Assembly (NCBI GenBank): GCA_943737045.1
Contig: CALSFV010000143.1
Coordinates: 38,501-102,500, forward strand
Source of the DNA: Parapristionchus giblindavisi
Taxonomy: Eukaryota > Nematoda > Chromadorea > Rhabditida > Diplogasteridae
Length of the DNA: 64,000 bases
Reading direction: 5' to 3'
Part shown: positions 45,245-56,298 of the stretch, one piece after another
How positions within the stretch are numbered: the first letter of the stretch is position 1
How the letters are laid out: each line of letters starts with the position of its first letter
Translations under genes and position numbers: made by a program
The notes under the pieces: model-generated
Told to the model about the DNA's origin: nothing
The model's database searches: none
The model's input: only the letters and a program-made list of their open reading frames with translations

Positions 45245-48200
45245 ATGTCTTGTACACTACTTTATTCTGCTCTTGCCTTTATTCTATTCCTCACTACATT
45301 TGGTCTGTATGGTCTCATAGTTTCTCTAGCATCTACATCATGTTTTATATTCGGGTTAGTTTAATCTTTTTCCTTATTCAATCAAGGCGATTGTTATTAT
45401 AGGTATGCTTTTGTGATATTCACTCAAGGAAAAGAGGAAATGAAAAGTTTCGAAGAAGAAATGAAGAACATACTGAAGGATGATGAGTTTTGTAATGGAA
45501 AAGAAGAACTTCTTGAGAATATGATCAGACTTCGTAATTGTGTAATGAATGAGCATAAGATGTCAATGACTAATTCAGCTCGAATGGATAGAATCATTGA
45601 ACAGGTATCATAATGATCTATATAGCCAGTGATTCATTATTCACTTTTAGATACTTGATTTTGTAATGAGAGATTTCATCGGTCCATGGTATAAACATTT
45701 AACTGATGATATACTCTTTCGTCAAAGTCTTCTTCGTACAATGAGACGATCAATATATGCTCTATCTCAATGGTATTGAATGAATATATATGATTGATTG
45801 ATAAATGAAATGATTATAGTATGAGAGAAGTTGATTGGGTTCCTATTGTCACTCGACATTTGACTGATGATTTTGCATCTCATGTTCGATTATTTAGAAT
45901 GGCCCTTGAAAGAGCAGAAGGTTAGTCATGATTAATGATAAAGTAATATTAAATTCATTTTAGAAAAAAGTTATATTCAATTCATTTTAGCTCAAAGAGA
46001 TAAGGATTCAACTACAATTGGAGAAGATTTAGAAAGTCATTTCTTTGATCTTGAATTAGAAATGGAGAAAAATCTATGTAGAGACTTATTGAGTACTACT
46101 CCTCCTTATGAAAATGGTTACTAATAATCAATCAATTAATATGATAAATGAATGATCTTCAGCATATCTCCACGATCTTGTTGATATTCTTCTTTATCTA
46201 CTTATGCCTCCTGAAGACTTTCGTTGTCGACCATTGAGATTTCTCATAAGAGAGGTACTGTACATCTATTGCAACCTTCATTTTATATTGATTATCTGAC
46301 AGGTTATTGTGAAATGTATCATAACTCCTACACTTGATCATCTATCTGATCCGGATAATGTCAATATGTTATTAGTATGGTTGGTGAGTGATATAAAGAT
46401 GTACTGTAGATTGTGAAATATGTTTATTATAGTTATCAGACGTATCACCTCGTTCTGAAGATCTTGTTGGAGCTGTAGAAATGAGTGATAATTATGATGA
46501 ATTAGAATCATTAATGTGTTCTCTTAAAGAACAATTGATTATATTAAGAGGAAAAGATTCTGGTGGAGAACATGGTAATTATTTATTGATGTAATATGAA
46601 TATTAATTGATTGATCTACTGTCAGGAGAACAAGTAAAGGCAGAAATGGCTAGTTTGGAATATTTAGAAGCTGTAATTAAGAAGAGACAAAAGAAAATTG
46701 CTAATATTATAATTGAAAGAGGATGTGATGCTGTAAGTGATTGCTTTAATAATAGATTATTGATTATCGATTGAATATAATAGGGAATGGCTGTATCTTC
46801 ATCTTCATCTATGTTAACTGAAGATCTTGTTCAATTACCTATTATTGTTATTCTAAATGATAATACTTGTATTACTCACTTTATGGACTATCTTGTTCGT
46901 GTTGGAGGAATTAATTATATGGATTGTTATCTGGCTATTGAAGTAGCTAATCAATATATTGATTTATTGATTATTGTATGATTAAGGGATTCAAAGTATC
47001 AGTTCATCATCAATTACGATATCTTGATAAAGGAGAAACAACAGAAGATGAAGTTAGAGAAACAATTAGAGAAGCTGCTAATTTTATGTATGATCAATAT
47101 CTATCTGAAGTAAGTGTATTATTATGTAATGAATAGTAAAGAATATTGATTGATTGAAGGAAGCAATTACTCGAGTTCCTCTGGGAGATACTCTAGTCAA
47201 ACAATTTCTAAATAGAATAAAGAAAGAACAACCGAGTGATGAATGGTTTGAAGATATTCAACAAAAGATATCTAATATATTGGAGACTGAAGATCGATTC
47301 TATCCTGGATTTAAGGTATTAGTATAGTTTAATTCAATTATTCATTGAATGAATCAATATTTAAGAGAGATCCTTTATATCTAAAGATGTTATATGCATT
47401 GGGTGTAATGGATGATACTCATACTCCCGAAAGTGAATCAATTGCAAGTGAAGGAATATCAATGAAGGTATACTGTATCTATTATTGATTGATTAATCGA
47501 TTACCTTATTAAGAGTGGAGAATCGAAGACGAATGGTTCAGTTGTGGAAGAATATACTGGAGTAGCAAATGAACCTTATGTTGGAGAAGAAACGACGGTT
47601 ACGGTAGAAACACTCGGTATAGGACATCAGGTATTATTGTATTGATTAGATATATGAAGATTATTGATTAATTATAGCAAGGAAAACAAGCATTTGCATT
47701 GTATAATGTGAAGATATATCGATCGTTAGGAGGAACTAAAACATGTAATGGAAGTATATTAAGAAGATATTCTGATTTCCATTTACTTAATCAAATACTA
47801 CAACAAAAAGTTTGTTTATCATATATAATCATTGATCTCATTCTTTCTTTTACAGTATCCTGATTTGATTAGTTTGAGCTTTCCTGGAAAGAAAACATTC
47901 AATAATCTTAGTCCACATTTCATTGAACGAAGGACAAAGGCATTGAATGAATACATGCAGGTAGTGTATAATTATATCATTCAATCATTATATTATTATT
48001 AGTATTGAATATATGTTAATATTAAGTGTATAATGCAACCATCAATGCTTCATTCTCATAATGGAATGGATAAGATTCTTTTTGATTTTCTATCTCAGAA
48101 AGAATATACAGCAAAGAACGATGTAATGATGAGTAAGAAGGTGATCTCTCCATTCATTCATTCCATTATCATTATATTATCGATTAGGTTGTATCTGCAT

Positions 48201-49211
48201 TCGTTGATCCTATTCGTAGTGGAGTTCGTGCTGTTACATCTGCTGTCACTTCTGTTCCTGATCATGTATTCATTCATTCATTCATCAATTGAATAGATCA
48301 ATAATATCATATCATATTAAGGTATACGATGGAGTATCCAAAGTTGGAGATGGAATCAATAAAGCAGCACAGATTATTACTAGAGTGAGTAGTTATTATG
48401 GATTAGATATGATTCATTGTATGATTTAAGCCAATTGGAGTAAGAAAGAATGTAATAGATACAGATAGAGTAGCTTCATCTTTATCTTCATCGGTATATA
48501 TCTATTACATGGATAAGTATATCTAATGATTCATTCTTAGACATCAACAGATAATATTCCTCTTCGTGTTCTTATTCTTCTTGTTGATGAAGTATTTGGA
48601 TGGAGATCATCTCAAGCTTGGTTAAGACGACAATTGATGACTATACTTAGACAGGTACTTATGAATCCATATTCATTCATAATGTTGTATCATTTGAGGT
48701 AGTAACTCCTCTTGGATCATCAATCAATAAACGTATAATATCAGTAGTTCATTGGTTATCAGGTGATGATCAAGTCACTTCATATCTAACTGCACTTAGG
48801 TATATTCAATTCAATCTTTATTCTATTTATATTATATTGATTAATAGAGATTGTATATGGCCTGGAGGTATATTAGCTCCTTCTTCTCCTCCTCGTCCAT
48901 CTTCATTTCATGATAGAACAAGAATTATATTACGAGTACTTCTTCTATCTGCTATACCTGATGAACTTCGAATGGTTTTAGGAAGTGATACTACACAAAA
49001 GGTTTATATATACTCTGTCTAATCAATATAATCAATATAATCAATATAGGGAATCAAAACAGTATCATCTGCTCTTCAACGTCATCATCTAAATCGTCGT
49101 TTATTATATGTATTCATTGAAAGATTACTAATCAATATTTTCCCTAAGAATCGATTCGAGAAAATATTTGCTCAATTACACTCAAAGAGTCCTCGATCTA
49201 AGAGAATATAA
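45245..49211 (+). CDS. SNX13: Sorting nexin 13 type protein (PXA-RGS-PX-nexin C)
   Basis: Membrane-anchored sorting nexin of endosome or ER contact sites. The ATG at 45245 gives an N-terminal hydrophobic hairpin (LLYSALAFILFLTTFGLYGL). The PXA domain follows (ILDFVMRDFIGPWYKHLTDD, MPPEDFRCRPLRFLIRE), then a coiled-coil linker (EYLEAVIKKRQKKIANI), the RGS domain (DNTCITHFMDYLVRVGG to ETEDRFYPGFKRDPLYLKML), the PX domain (SILRRYSDFHLLNQI with the RRYSDF lipid-binding motif, LSFPGKKTFNNLSPHFIERR) and the C-terminal nexin domain (NIPLRVLILLVDEVFGWRSS, NRRLLYVFIERLLINIFPK), ending SPRSKRI at 49211. About 20 exons with introns of 40-60 nt. The GKKTFNN and NIPLRV..DEVF blocks match SNX13 better than SNX14 or SNX25, from memory. 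Confidence 0.93.
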
Positions 49212-49707
49212 TATAATATAGTATCTATTCTATTCTATTCAATTTCTTCAATATTTCTTGTCATTCTATCTATTATCTCCATTCCTTTTGTTTCCTCTGT
49301 GCCATTTATCTAGTATTATATTAATGTATTCATTCCATTCTCTTTATTCATTCGGGACTTTCATTCTTCAGCATTTCCTTTCATTTATCTCATTCATTTT
49401 CTTTTGTCATACTAGTCATTTATTAGATATTGTATAGTCTTTTATGATAGTTGGTATACATTCTATTCAATATCTTTATACCGGTAATAACTTGCATTTT
49501 ATAGCCATGAATATTAATACAAAGTGACTAACATGATGATGCTTCCTTTATGTAATATTGCTTTTGATGTATTTTGTATATTTGTACGTTGAGATAAAGC
49601 AATATTTATGATGATTTCTATAATAGAATCAGTTGGTTCATCTACCACAATCTATTTACAAAGTAGATGAAGATCATTCGATATTATTGATGAGATAATA
49701 TTATAGA
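49212..49707. other. Intergenic SNX13 / FN3K
   Basis: AT-rich, about 500 bp, containing the SNX13 3' UTR and FN3K promoter. No gene or repeat noted. A TATTATAG immediately before the FN3K ATG could be a splice acceptor. Confidence 0.4.
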
Positions 49708-51678
49708 ATGGATGATATTATTCGTGATTCATTAAATGTTCAATCTGTTGTTAAAAGATCTAATGGATTATGGATTATTGATAGAATGAAAGTATTCATC
49801 AAAACCAATTCTTCACAATATGTATTACATCGAGTAAATGATCTTTGATCTTTGATCTTTTCTTAGGCTGAAATATTATGTAAAGGAGAAGCAGCCAGTT
49901 TGGCTGCAATTCATCAAACTGGTACAGTTAAAACTCCTCAAGTGATCGGAGGTATACTGTAGATTATTAAAATATCGATCAATCAATATACAGTACCGTG
50001 CAAAGTCTGGACGCAAAATTCGAATTGTTATAATTTTTTACGTCCTTTGACGATCGACCTCGGTTTAATTTTCTTATATAGTATGAACATTGGAGAAAAT
50101 TATAATGGTATCGATTGCTACCTACGATGATGAAATGATTTTATCATACTTGAAATGCCGAGGTGTGATCGAAAAAATAGGTTTATTCTCAGGTAGATTT
50201 TTTCTGTGAGTCCAATTTTTTGTGAGGAACGAACAACTATCAGTGAACATTTTAAGCCATTAACCACATTGATTGCATACCGCAATAAGAAATGAGCTAA
50301 TTTCTCCTGACCCATCAACATTTAGTAAAAATGCCATAACTCAGTCCCTATTTGAGCTATAGGTCTCCAAATCAACAAGTATTATCGCATAGTCATGGGG
50401 CAGCACCATACCAATTTCGACAGGTTTCCGGGACTTGAAGAGGAAATTCGAAAAAAATGACAAACCATATTTTGGGCTTACGGTATTTCTAAAAATCTAA
50501 AAAATTGCCACGACGTGCCTTAACATCTACCAAACACATCTACAAAGTAGCGAGATTACATCAATTCAATTACAACTTTGCCCATATAAATACCATTGAC
50601 AGTCAAAGTCGAATTTTGTGAGAAAAAAAAACACAAAGGATACTTGTAGTAAAGGTGCTTATTAAGCACTAGGTTCAAAATCCGATCGAAGTAGACATAA
50701 AGTACTGTGTTATAGACCCATAATCATTCTCCATAGCGAAGAAATTAGGTTCCGTCCACTTTGACTTTCAATGGTATTTGCTTGGGCAAAGTCGTAATTG
50801 AATTGATGTAATCTCGCCACTTTGTAGATGTGTTAGGTAGATGTTTAGGCACGTCGTGGCTAATTTTTAGATTTTTAGAAAAACCGGCCAGGAAATACCA
50901 TAAGCCCAAAATATGGTTTGGGATTTTTTTTCGAATTTCTCTTCAAGAGCCGGAAACCTTCCAAAATTGGCATGGTGCTTCCCCATGACTATGCGATAAT
51001 ACTTGTTGATTTGGAGGCCTATAGCTCAAATAGGGACTGAGTTATGGCATTTTTACTAAATGTTGATGGGTCAGGAGAAATTAGCTCATTTCTTATTGCG
51101 GTATGCAATCAATGTGGTTAATGGCTTAAAATGTTCACTGATAGTTGTTCGTTCCTCACAAAAAAATTGGACTCACAGAAAAAAATCCGCCTGAGAATAA
51201 ACCTATTTTTTCGATCACACCTCGGAATTTCAAGTATGATAAAATCATTTCATCATCGTAGGTAGCGATTGATACCATTATAATTTTCTCCAATGTTCAT
51301 ACTATATAAGAAAATTAAACCGAAGTCGATCGGCCAAGGACGTAAAAAGTTATAACAATTCGAATTTTGCGTCCAGACTTTTGCACGGCACTGTATCATT
51401 ACAGTATTTGAATCAAAGAAGGGAACATGGCATTTAGCATGTCGTTTTATTGATATGGAAGATCGTAATTCTAATGAAATGTTGACTATACTAGGAGAGA
51501 ACATTGCTAAGTTAGTTTGGATTACTGTATATGGAGTAAAGATTAATTGATTGAATGAGAGTACTGTAATCGTTGTAGGATGCATTCACATAACCCTGAT
51601 CTAATTAAACGTTCTCATGATGGATCTGGAGAATTTGTAGGAGAAAGAAGAGAAGAAGGAGAAAAGTATTGAAAATCA

Positions 51679-51754
<76 letters not shown>

Positions 51755-51767
51755 ATTTTAGTTTATG

Positions 51768-51830
<63 letters not shown>

Positions 51831-54800
51831 AGACGATTTGGTTTCTCTGTTCCAACTTCATGTGGGGTTATACCTCAATCAAATGAATGGTGTGATGATT
51901 GGAGAGTAAGTATTGATTGGTATGAATTGATTACAGCAATCTATTCCATTGAAGACATTCTTCATTCGTTGTCGTCTCAAACCAAAAATAGATTATTTGG
52001 TCGAGGCGAGTGAATACAATGATATATTCTATTTGATATTCTTTTAGAAAGAGAATGATCATACATTATCATCTGAATGGAGTCAATTAGAAAGAGTAAC
52101 TAATGATCTACTCAAACCAACTCAATCAATACTTCCTTCACTTCTTCATGGAGATCTATGGAGTGGCAATTGGGCTGTTGAAAAGAATGAACCAGGTACG
52201 GTACATTCATGTATACTGTAGTATTGAAAAGAATGAACCAGGTACGGTACATTCATGTATACTGTAGTATTGAAAAGAATGAACCAGGTACGGTACATTC
52301 ATGTATACTGTAGTATTGAAAAGAATGAACCAGGTACGGTACATTCATGTATACTGTAGTATTGAAAAGAATGAACCAAGTACGGTACATTCATGTATAC
52401 TGTAGTATTGAAAAGAATGAACCAAGTACGGTACATTCATGTATACTGTAGTATTGAAAAGAATGAACCAGGTACGGTACATTCATGTATACTGTAGTAT
52501 TGAAAAGAATGAACCAGGTACGGTACATTCATGTATACTGTAGTATTGAAAAGAATGAACCAAGTACGGTACATTCATGTATACTGTAGTATTGAAAAGA
52601 ATGAACCAGGTACGGTACATTCATGTATACTGTAGTATTGAAAAGAATGAACCAGGTACGGTACATTCATGTATACTGTAGTATTGAAAAGAATGAACCA
52701 GGTACGGTACATTCATGTATACTGTAGTATTGAAAAGAATGAACCAAGTACGGTACATTCATGTATACTGTAGTATTGAAAAGAATGAACCAGGTACGGT
52801 ACATTCATGTATACTGTAGTATTGAAAAGAATGAACCAGGTACGGTACATTCATGTATACTGTAGTATTGAAAAGAATGAACCAGGTACGGTACATTCAT
52901 GTATACTGTAGTATTGAAAAGAATGAACCAAGTACGGTACATTCATGTATACTGTAGTATTGAAAAGAATGAACCAGGTACGGTACATTCATGTATACTG
53001 TAGTATTGAAAAGAATGAACCAGGTACGGTACATTCATGTATACTGTAGTATTGAAAAGAATGAACCAGGTACGGTACATTCATGTATACTGTAGTATTG
53101 AAAAGAATGAACCAAGTACGGTACATTCATGTATACTGTAGTATTGAAAAGAATGAACCAGGTACGGTACATTCATGTATACTGTAGTATTGAAAAGAAT
53201 GAACCAGGTACGGTACATTCATGTATACTGTAGTATTGAAAAGAATGAACCAGGTACGGTACATTCATGTATACTGTAGTATTGAAAAGAATGAACCAGG
53301 TACGGTACATTCATGTATACTGTAGTATTGAAAAGAATGAACCAGGTACGGTACATTCATGTATACTGTAGTATTGAAAAGAATGAACCAAGTACGGTAC
53401 ATTCATGTATACTGTAGTATTGAAAAGAATGAACCAGGTACGGTACATTCATGTATACTGTAGTATTGAAAAGAATGAACCAGGTACGGTACATTCATGT
53501 ATACTGTAGTATTGAAAAGAATGAACCAGGTACGGTACATTCATGTATACTGTAGTATTGAAAAGAATGAACCAAGTACGGTACATTCATGTATACTGTA
53601 GTATTGAAAAGAATGAACCAGGTACGGTACATTCATGTATACTGTAGTATTGAAAAGAATGAACCAGGTACGGTACATTCATGTATACTGTAGTATTGAA
53701 AAGAATGAACCAGGTACGGTACATTCATGTATACTGTAGTATTGAAAAGAATGAACCAGGTACGGTACATTCATGTATACTGTAGTATTGAAAAGAATGA
53801 ACCAGGTACGGTACATTCATGTATACTGTAGTATTGAAAAGAATGAACCAAGTACGGTACATTCATGTATACTGTAGTATTGAAAAGAATGAACCAGGTA
53901 CGGTACATTCATGTATACTGTAGTATTGAAAAGAATGAACCAGGTACGGTACATTCATGTATACTGTAGTATTGAAAAGAATGAACCAGGTACGGTACAT
54001 TCATGTATACTGTAGTATTGAAAAGAATGAACCAGGTACGGTACATTCATGTATACTGTAGTATTGAAAAGAATGAACCAAGTACGGTACATTCATGTAT
54101 ACTGTAGTATTGAAAAGAATGAACCAGGTACGGTACATTCATGTATACTGTAGTATTGAAAAGAATGAACCAAGTACGGTACATTCATGTATACTGTAGT
54201 ATTGAAAAGAATGAACCAAGTACGGTACATTCATGTATACTGTAGTATTGAAAAGAATGAACCAGGTACGGTACATTCATGTATACTGTAGTATTGAAAA
54301 GAATGAACCAGGTACGGTACATTCATGTATACTGTAGTATTGAAAAGAATGAACCAAGTACGGTACATTCATGTATACTGTAGTATTGAAAAGAATGAAC
54401 CAGGTACGGTACATTCATGTATACTGTAGTATTGAAAAGAATGAACCAGGTACGGTACATTCATGTATACTGTAGTATTGAAAAGAATGAACCAAGTACG
54501 GTACATTCATGTATACTGTAGTATTGAAAAGAATGAACCAAGTACGGTACATTCATGTATACTGTAGTATTGAAAAGAATGAACCAAGTACGGTACATTC
54601 ATGTATACTGTAGTATTGAAAAGAATGAACCAGGTACGGTACATTCATGTATACTGTAGTATTGAAAAGAATGAACCAGGTACGGTACATTCATGTATAC
54701 TGTAGTATTGAAAAGAATGAACCAAGTACGGTACATTCATGTATACTGTAGTATTGAAAAGAATGAACCAAGTACGGTACATTCATGTATACTGTAGTAT

Positions 54801-55584
54801 TGAAAAGAATGAACCAGGTACGGTACATTCATGTATACTGTAGTATTGAAAAGAATGAACCAGGTACGGTACATTCATGTATACTGTAGTATTCATTCAT
54901 ATGATTACATTAATCTTCTATAGTATTGATTGGTTTGTTTACAGTAGTATTCGATCCAGCATCTAGTTATTCTGATCCTGAATTTGAAAGTGGTATACAG
55001 AATATGTTTGGAGGATTTGGTGGAAGTTATAATAAAGGATATGATAAGGTGAATGATTTATTTCATTATTTATTTCAATTTCATTTCATTCATAGATTAT
55101 TCATATTCGTCCACAATGGAATCAACGACGATTTCTCTATACATTATATCACAATCTCAACCATTGGTAAGTCTATCTCTAACTCTCTCCCTCGGATCTC
55201 TCCCTCTCCCTCTCTCCCTCGGATCTCTCCCTCTCCCTCGGATCTCTCCCTCTCCCTCTCTCCCTCGGATCTCTCCCTCTCCCTCTCTCCCTCGGATCTC
55301 TCCCTCTCCTTCTTAGATCTCTCTTTCTCCCTCTCCCTCTCTCCCTCTATCTCCAGTTAGCTTCGTCTATATCCTATCAATGTCCGTATCGTATCCTCGT
55401 TCTATCGTTCATTTCATTTCATTGACCTCATTCCATTCCTCCTCCTCCTTCATTCATCCATCCATTCATTCATTCATTCATTCATTCATTCATTCCTTTC
55501 AGGTGTCATTTTGGTTCTTCATATCGTACAACTTCATTATCTCTTATATCAACACTAATCTCTTCTAATTCTGATTCTGATTAA
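49708..55584 (+). CDS. FN3K: Fructosamine-3-kinase (protein deglycating kinase)
   Basis: Phosphorylates fructosamine or ribulosamine adducts on proteins so that they fall off; cytosolic. The ATG at 49708 starts [20 protein letters not shown]. The ATP-site Lys lies in [11 protein letters not shown], followed by [15 protein letters not shown]. Further blocks are [34 protein letters not shown], the catalytic loop [18 protein letters not shown], the metal Asp in [50 protein letters not shown] and the stop at 55582-55584. Five features inflate it: a 1.4-kb palindrome (49989-51395), two TA runs (51683-51824), a 31-nt intron (51906-51936), a 59-unit minisatellite intron (52196-54941) and a CTCCCTCGGAT repeat (55175-55310). 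Exon order and phases are consistent throughout. Confidence 0.93.
49989..51395. mobile_element. 1.4-kb Tc1/mariner-type foldback element in FN3K intron
   Basis: Ends TACAGTACCGTGCAAAGTC and GACTTTTGCACGGCACTGTA: inverted CAGT termini with TA on both sides, as in Tc1/mariner elements. The arms are about 650-700 bp each and pair almost throughout around a loop near 50640-50700. No transposase is present. Confidence 0.85.
51683..51824. repeat. Two TA dinucleotide runs
   Basis: (TA)n at about 51683-51751 and 51773-51824, separated by a short TTGATTTTAGTTTATG spacer, in an FN3K intron of about 160 bp. Self-complementary and probably unstable. Confidence 0.9.
52178..54891 (+). repeat. 46-bp minisatellite, 59 units, derived from an exon/intron junction
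   Basis: The unit begins TTGAAAAGAATGAACCAG, the last 18 nt of the FN3K exon that encodes VEKNEP, and continues with the intron start GTACGGTACATTCATG and a TACTGTAGTA end. The array is exactly 59 units from 52178 to 54891. The main variant changes CCAGGTACGG to CCAAGTACGG and recurs every three to six units, so the array has higher-order structure. Each unit keeps a candidate donor (CAG|GTACGG) and a CTGTAG acceptor 26 nt apart. Confidence 0.95.
55175..55345 (+). repeat. CTCCCTCGGATCT repeat in the last FN3K intron
   Basis: About nine units mixing CTCTCCCTCGGATCTCTCC and CTCCCTCTCC. It belongs to the same CTCCCT sequence class seen at 56750-56825, 60047-60105 and on the other strand at 60860-60972. 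Confidence 0.8.
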
Positions 55585-56298
55585 ATGATACAATGATGGC
55601 ATGAATAGTCTGATCATTCCATTCATTCATCCTTGCCCTTACTATATGGATATGATTGATATAGTAGATAAGGATAGGTTCATGGTCATGAACTATCCAT
55701 TCTATCTATATATCTTCGTCGTCTTTTCTTCATATTCCTAATATATATATATAGATCCTCCCTCATTTTTCGATGTTTCCATACCATTCCATTCTGTAAC
55801 AGCTACTAGTTTCAATCTCTCTCCCTCTCCCTCTCTCTTCCCCCGCTTCTCCCCTACCTCTTAAATCTCTCCCTCTCCCTCTATTTCGCATAGTCAATTC
55901 TTATAGTCCTCTTTTCCCGTGGACACTTGGATCATTTATTAGTTGTTCCACTTCAAATCATTCATTCATTCATCTTTATTCAATATTCATAAAGTATATG
56001 ATATAGTTTGAATGTTTGAATATCTTAACTCCGCCCACTTTTATCCTTTCACTATCATTATATAGAGGGGATGTCTACAAAAGGGAATAGGTAGGGGTTC
56101 TTCTTTTCTATGACACATATTCTCTCTCAATTGGGGTCAAATGGAACGGGAAAAGGAATTGAATATGAATGAAGCATTCATTCATTCAATCGAGAAGATC
56201 AAGTCTTTATTCTATCTTTATTCTATACTTTCATTCGTTTATTCATCGTATTATTCTTATTCGTATCTATTCTAATCAATATATATATATTGTAGGTG
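55585..56298. other. Intergenic FN3K / NOAH-like gene
   Basis: AT-rich with short pyrimidine tracts (about 55817-55880) and ATTCATTC runs. No gene is seen; it should contain the promoter of the next gene. A TATATTGTAG just before 56296 is a likely acceptor for a 5' UTR exon or spliced leader. Confidence 0.4.

Noticed and set aside
52178..54891. Regular array that could look like a CRISPR
   Set aside because: Units are directly adjacent without spacers, the array lies in a eukaryotic intron, and no cas genes exist.
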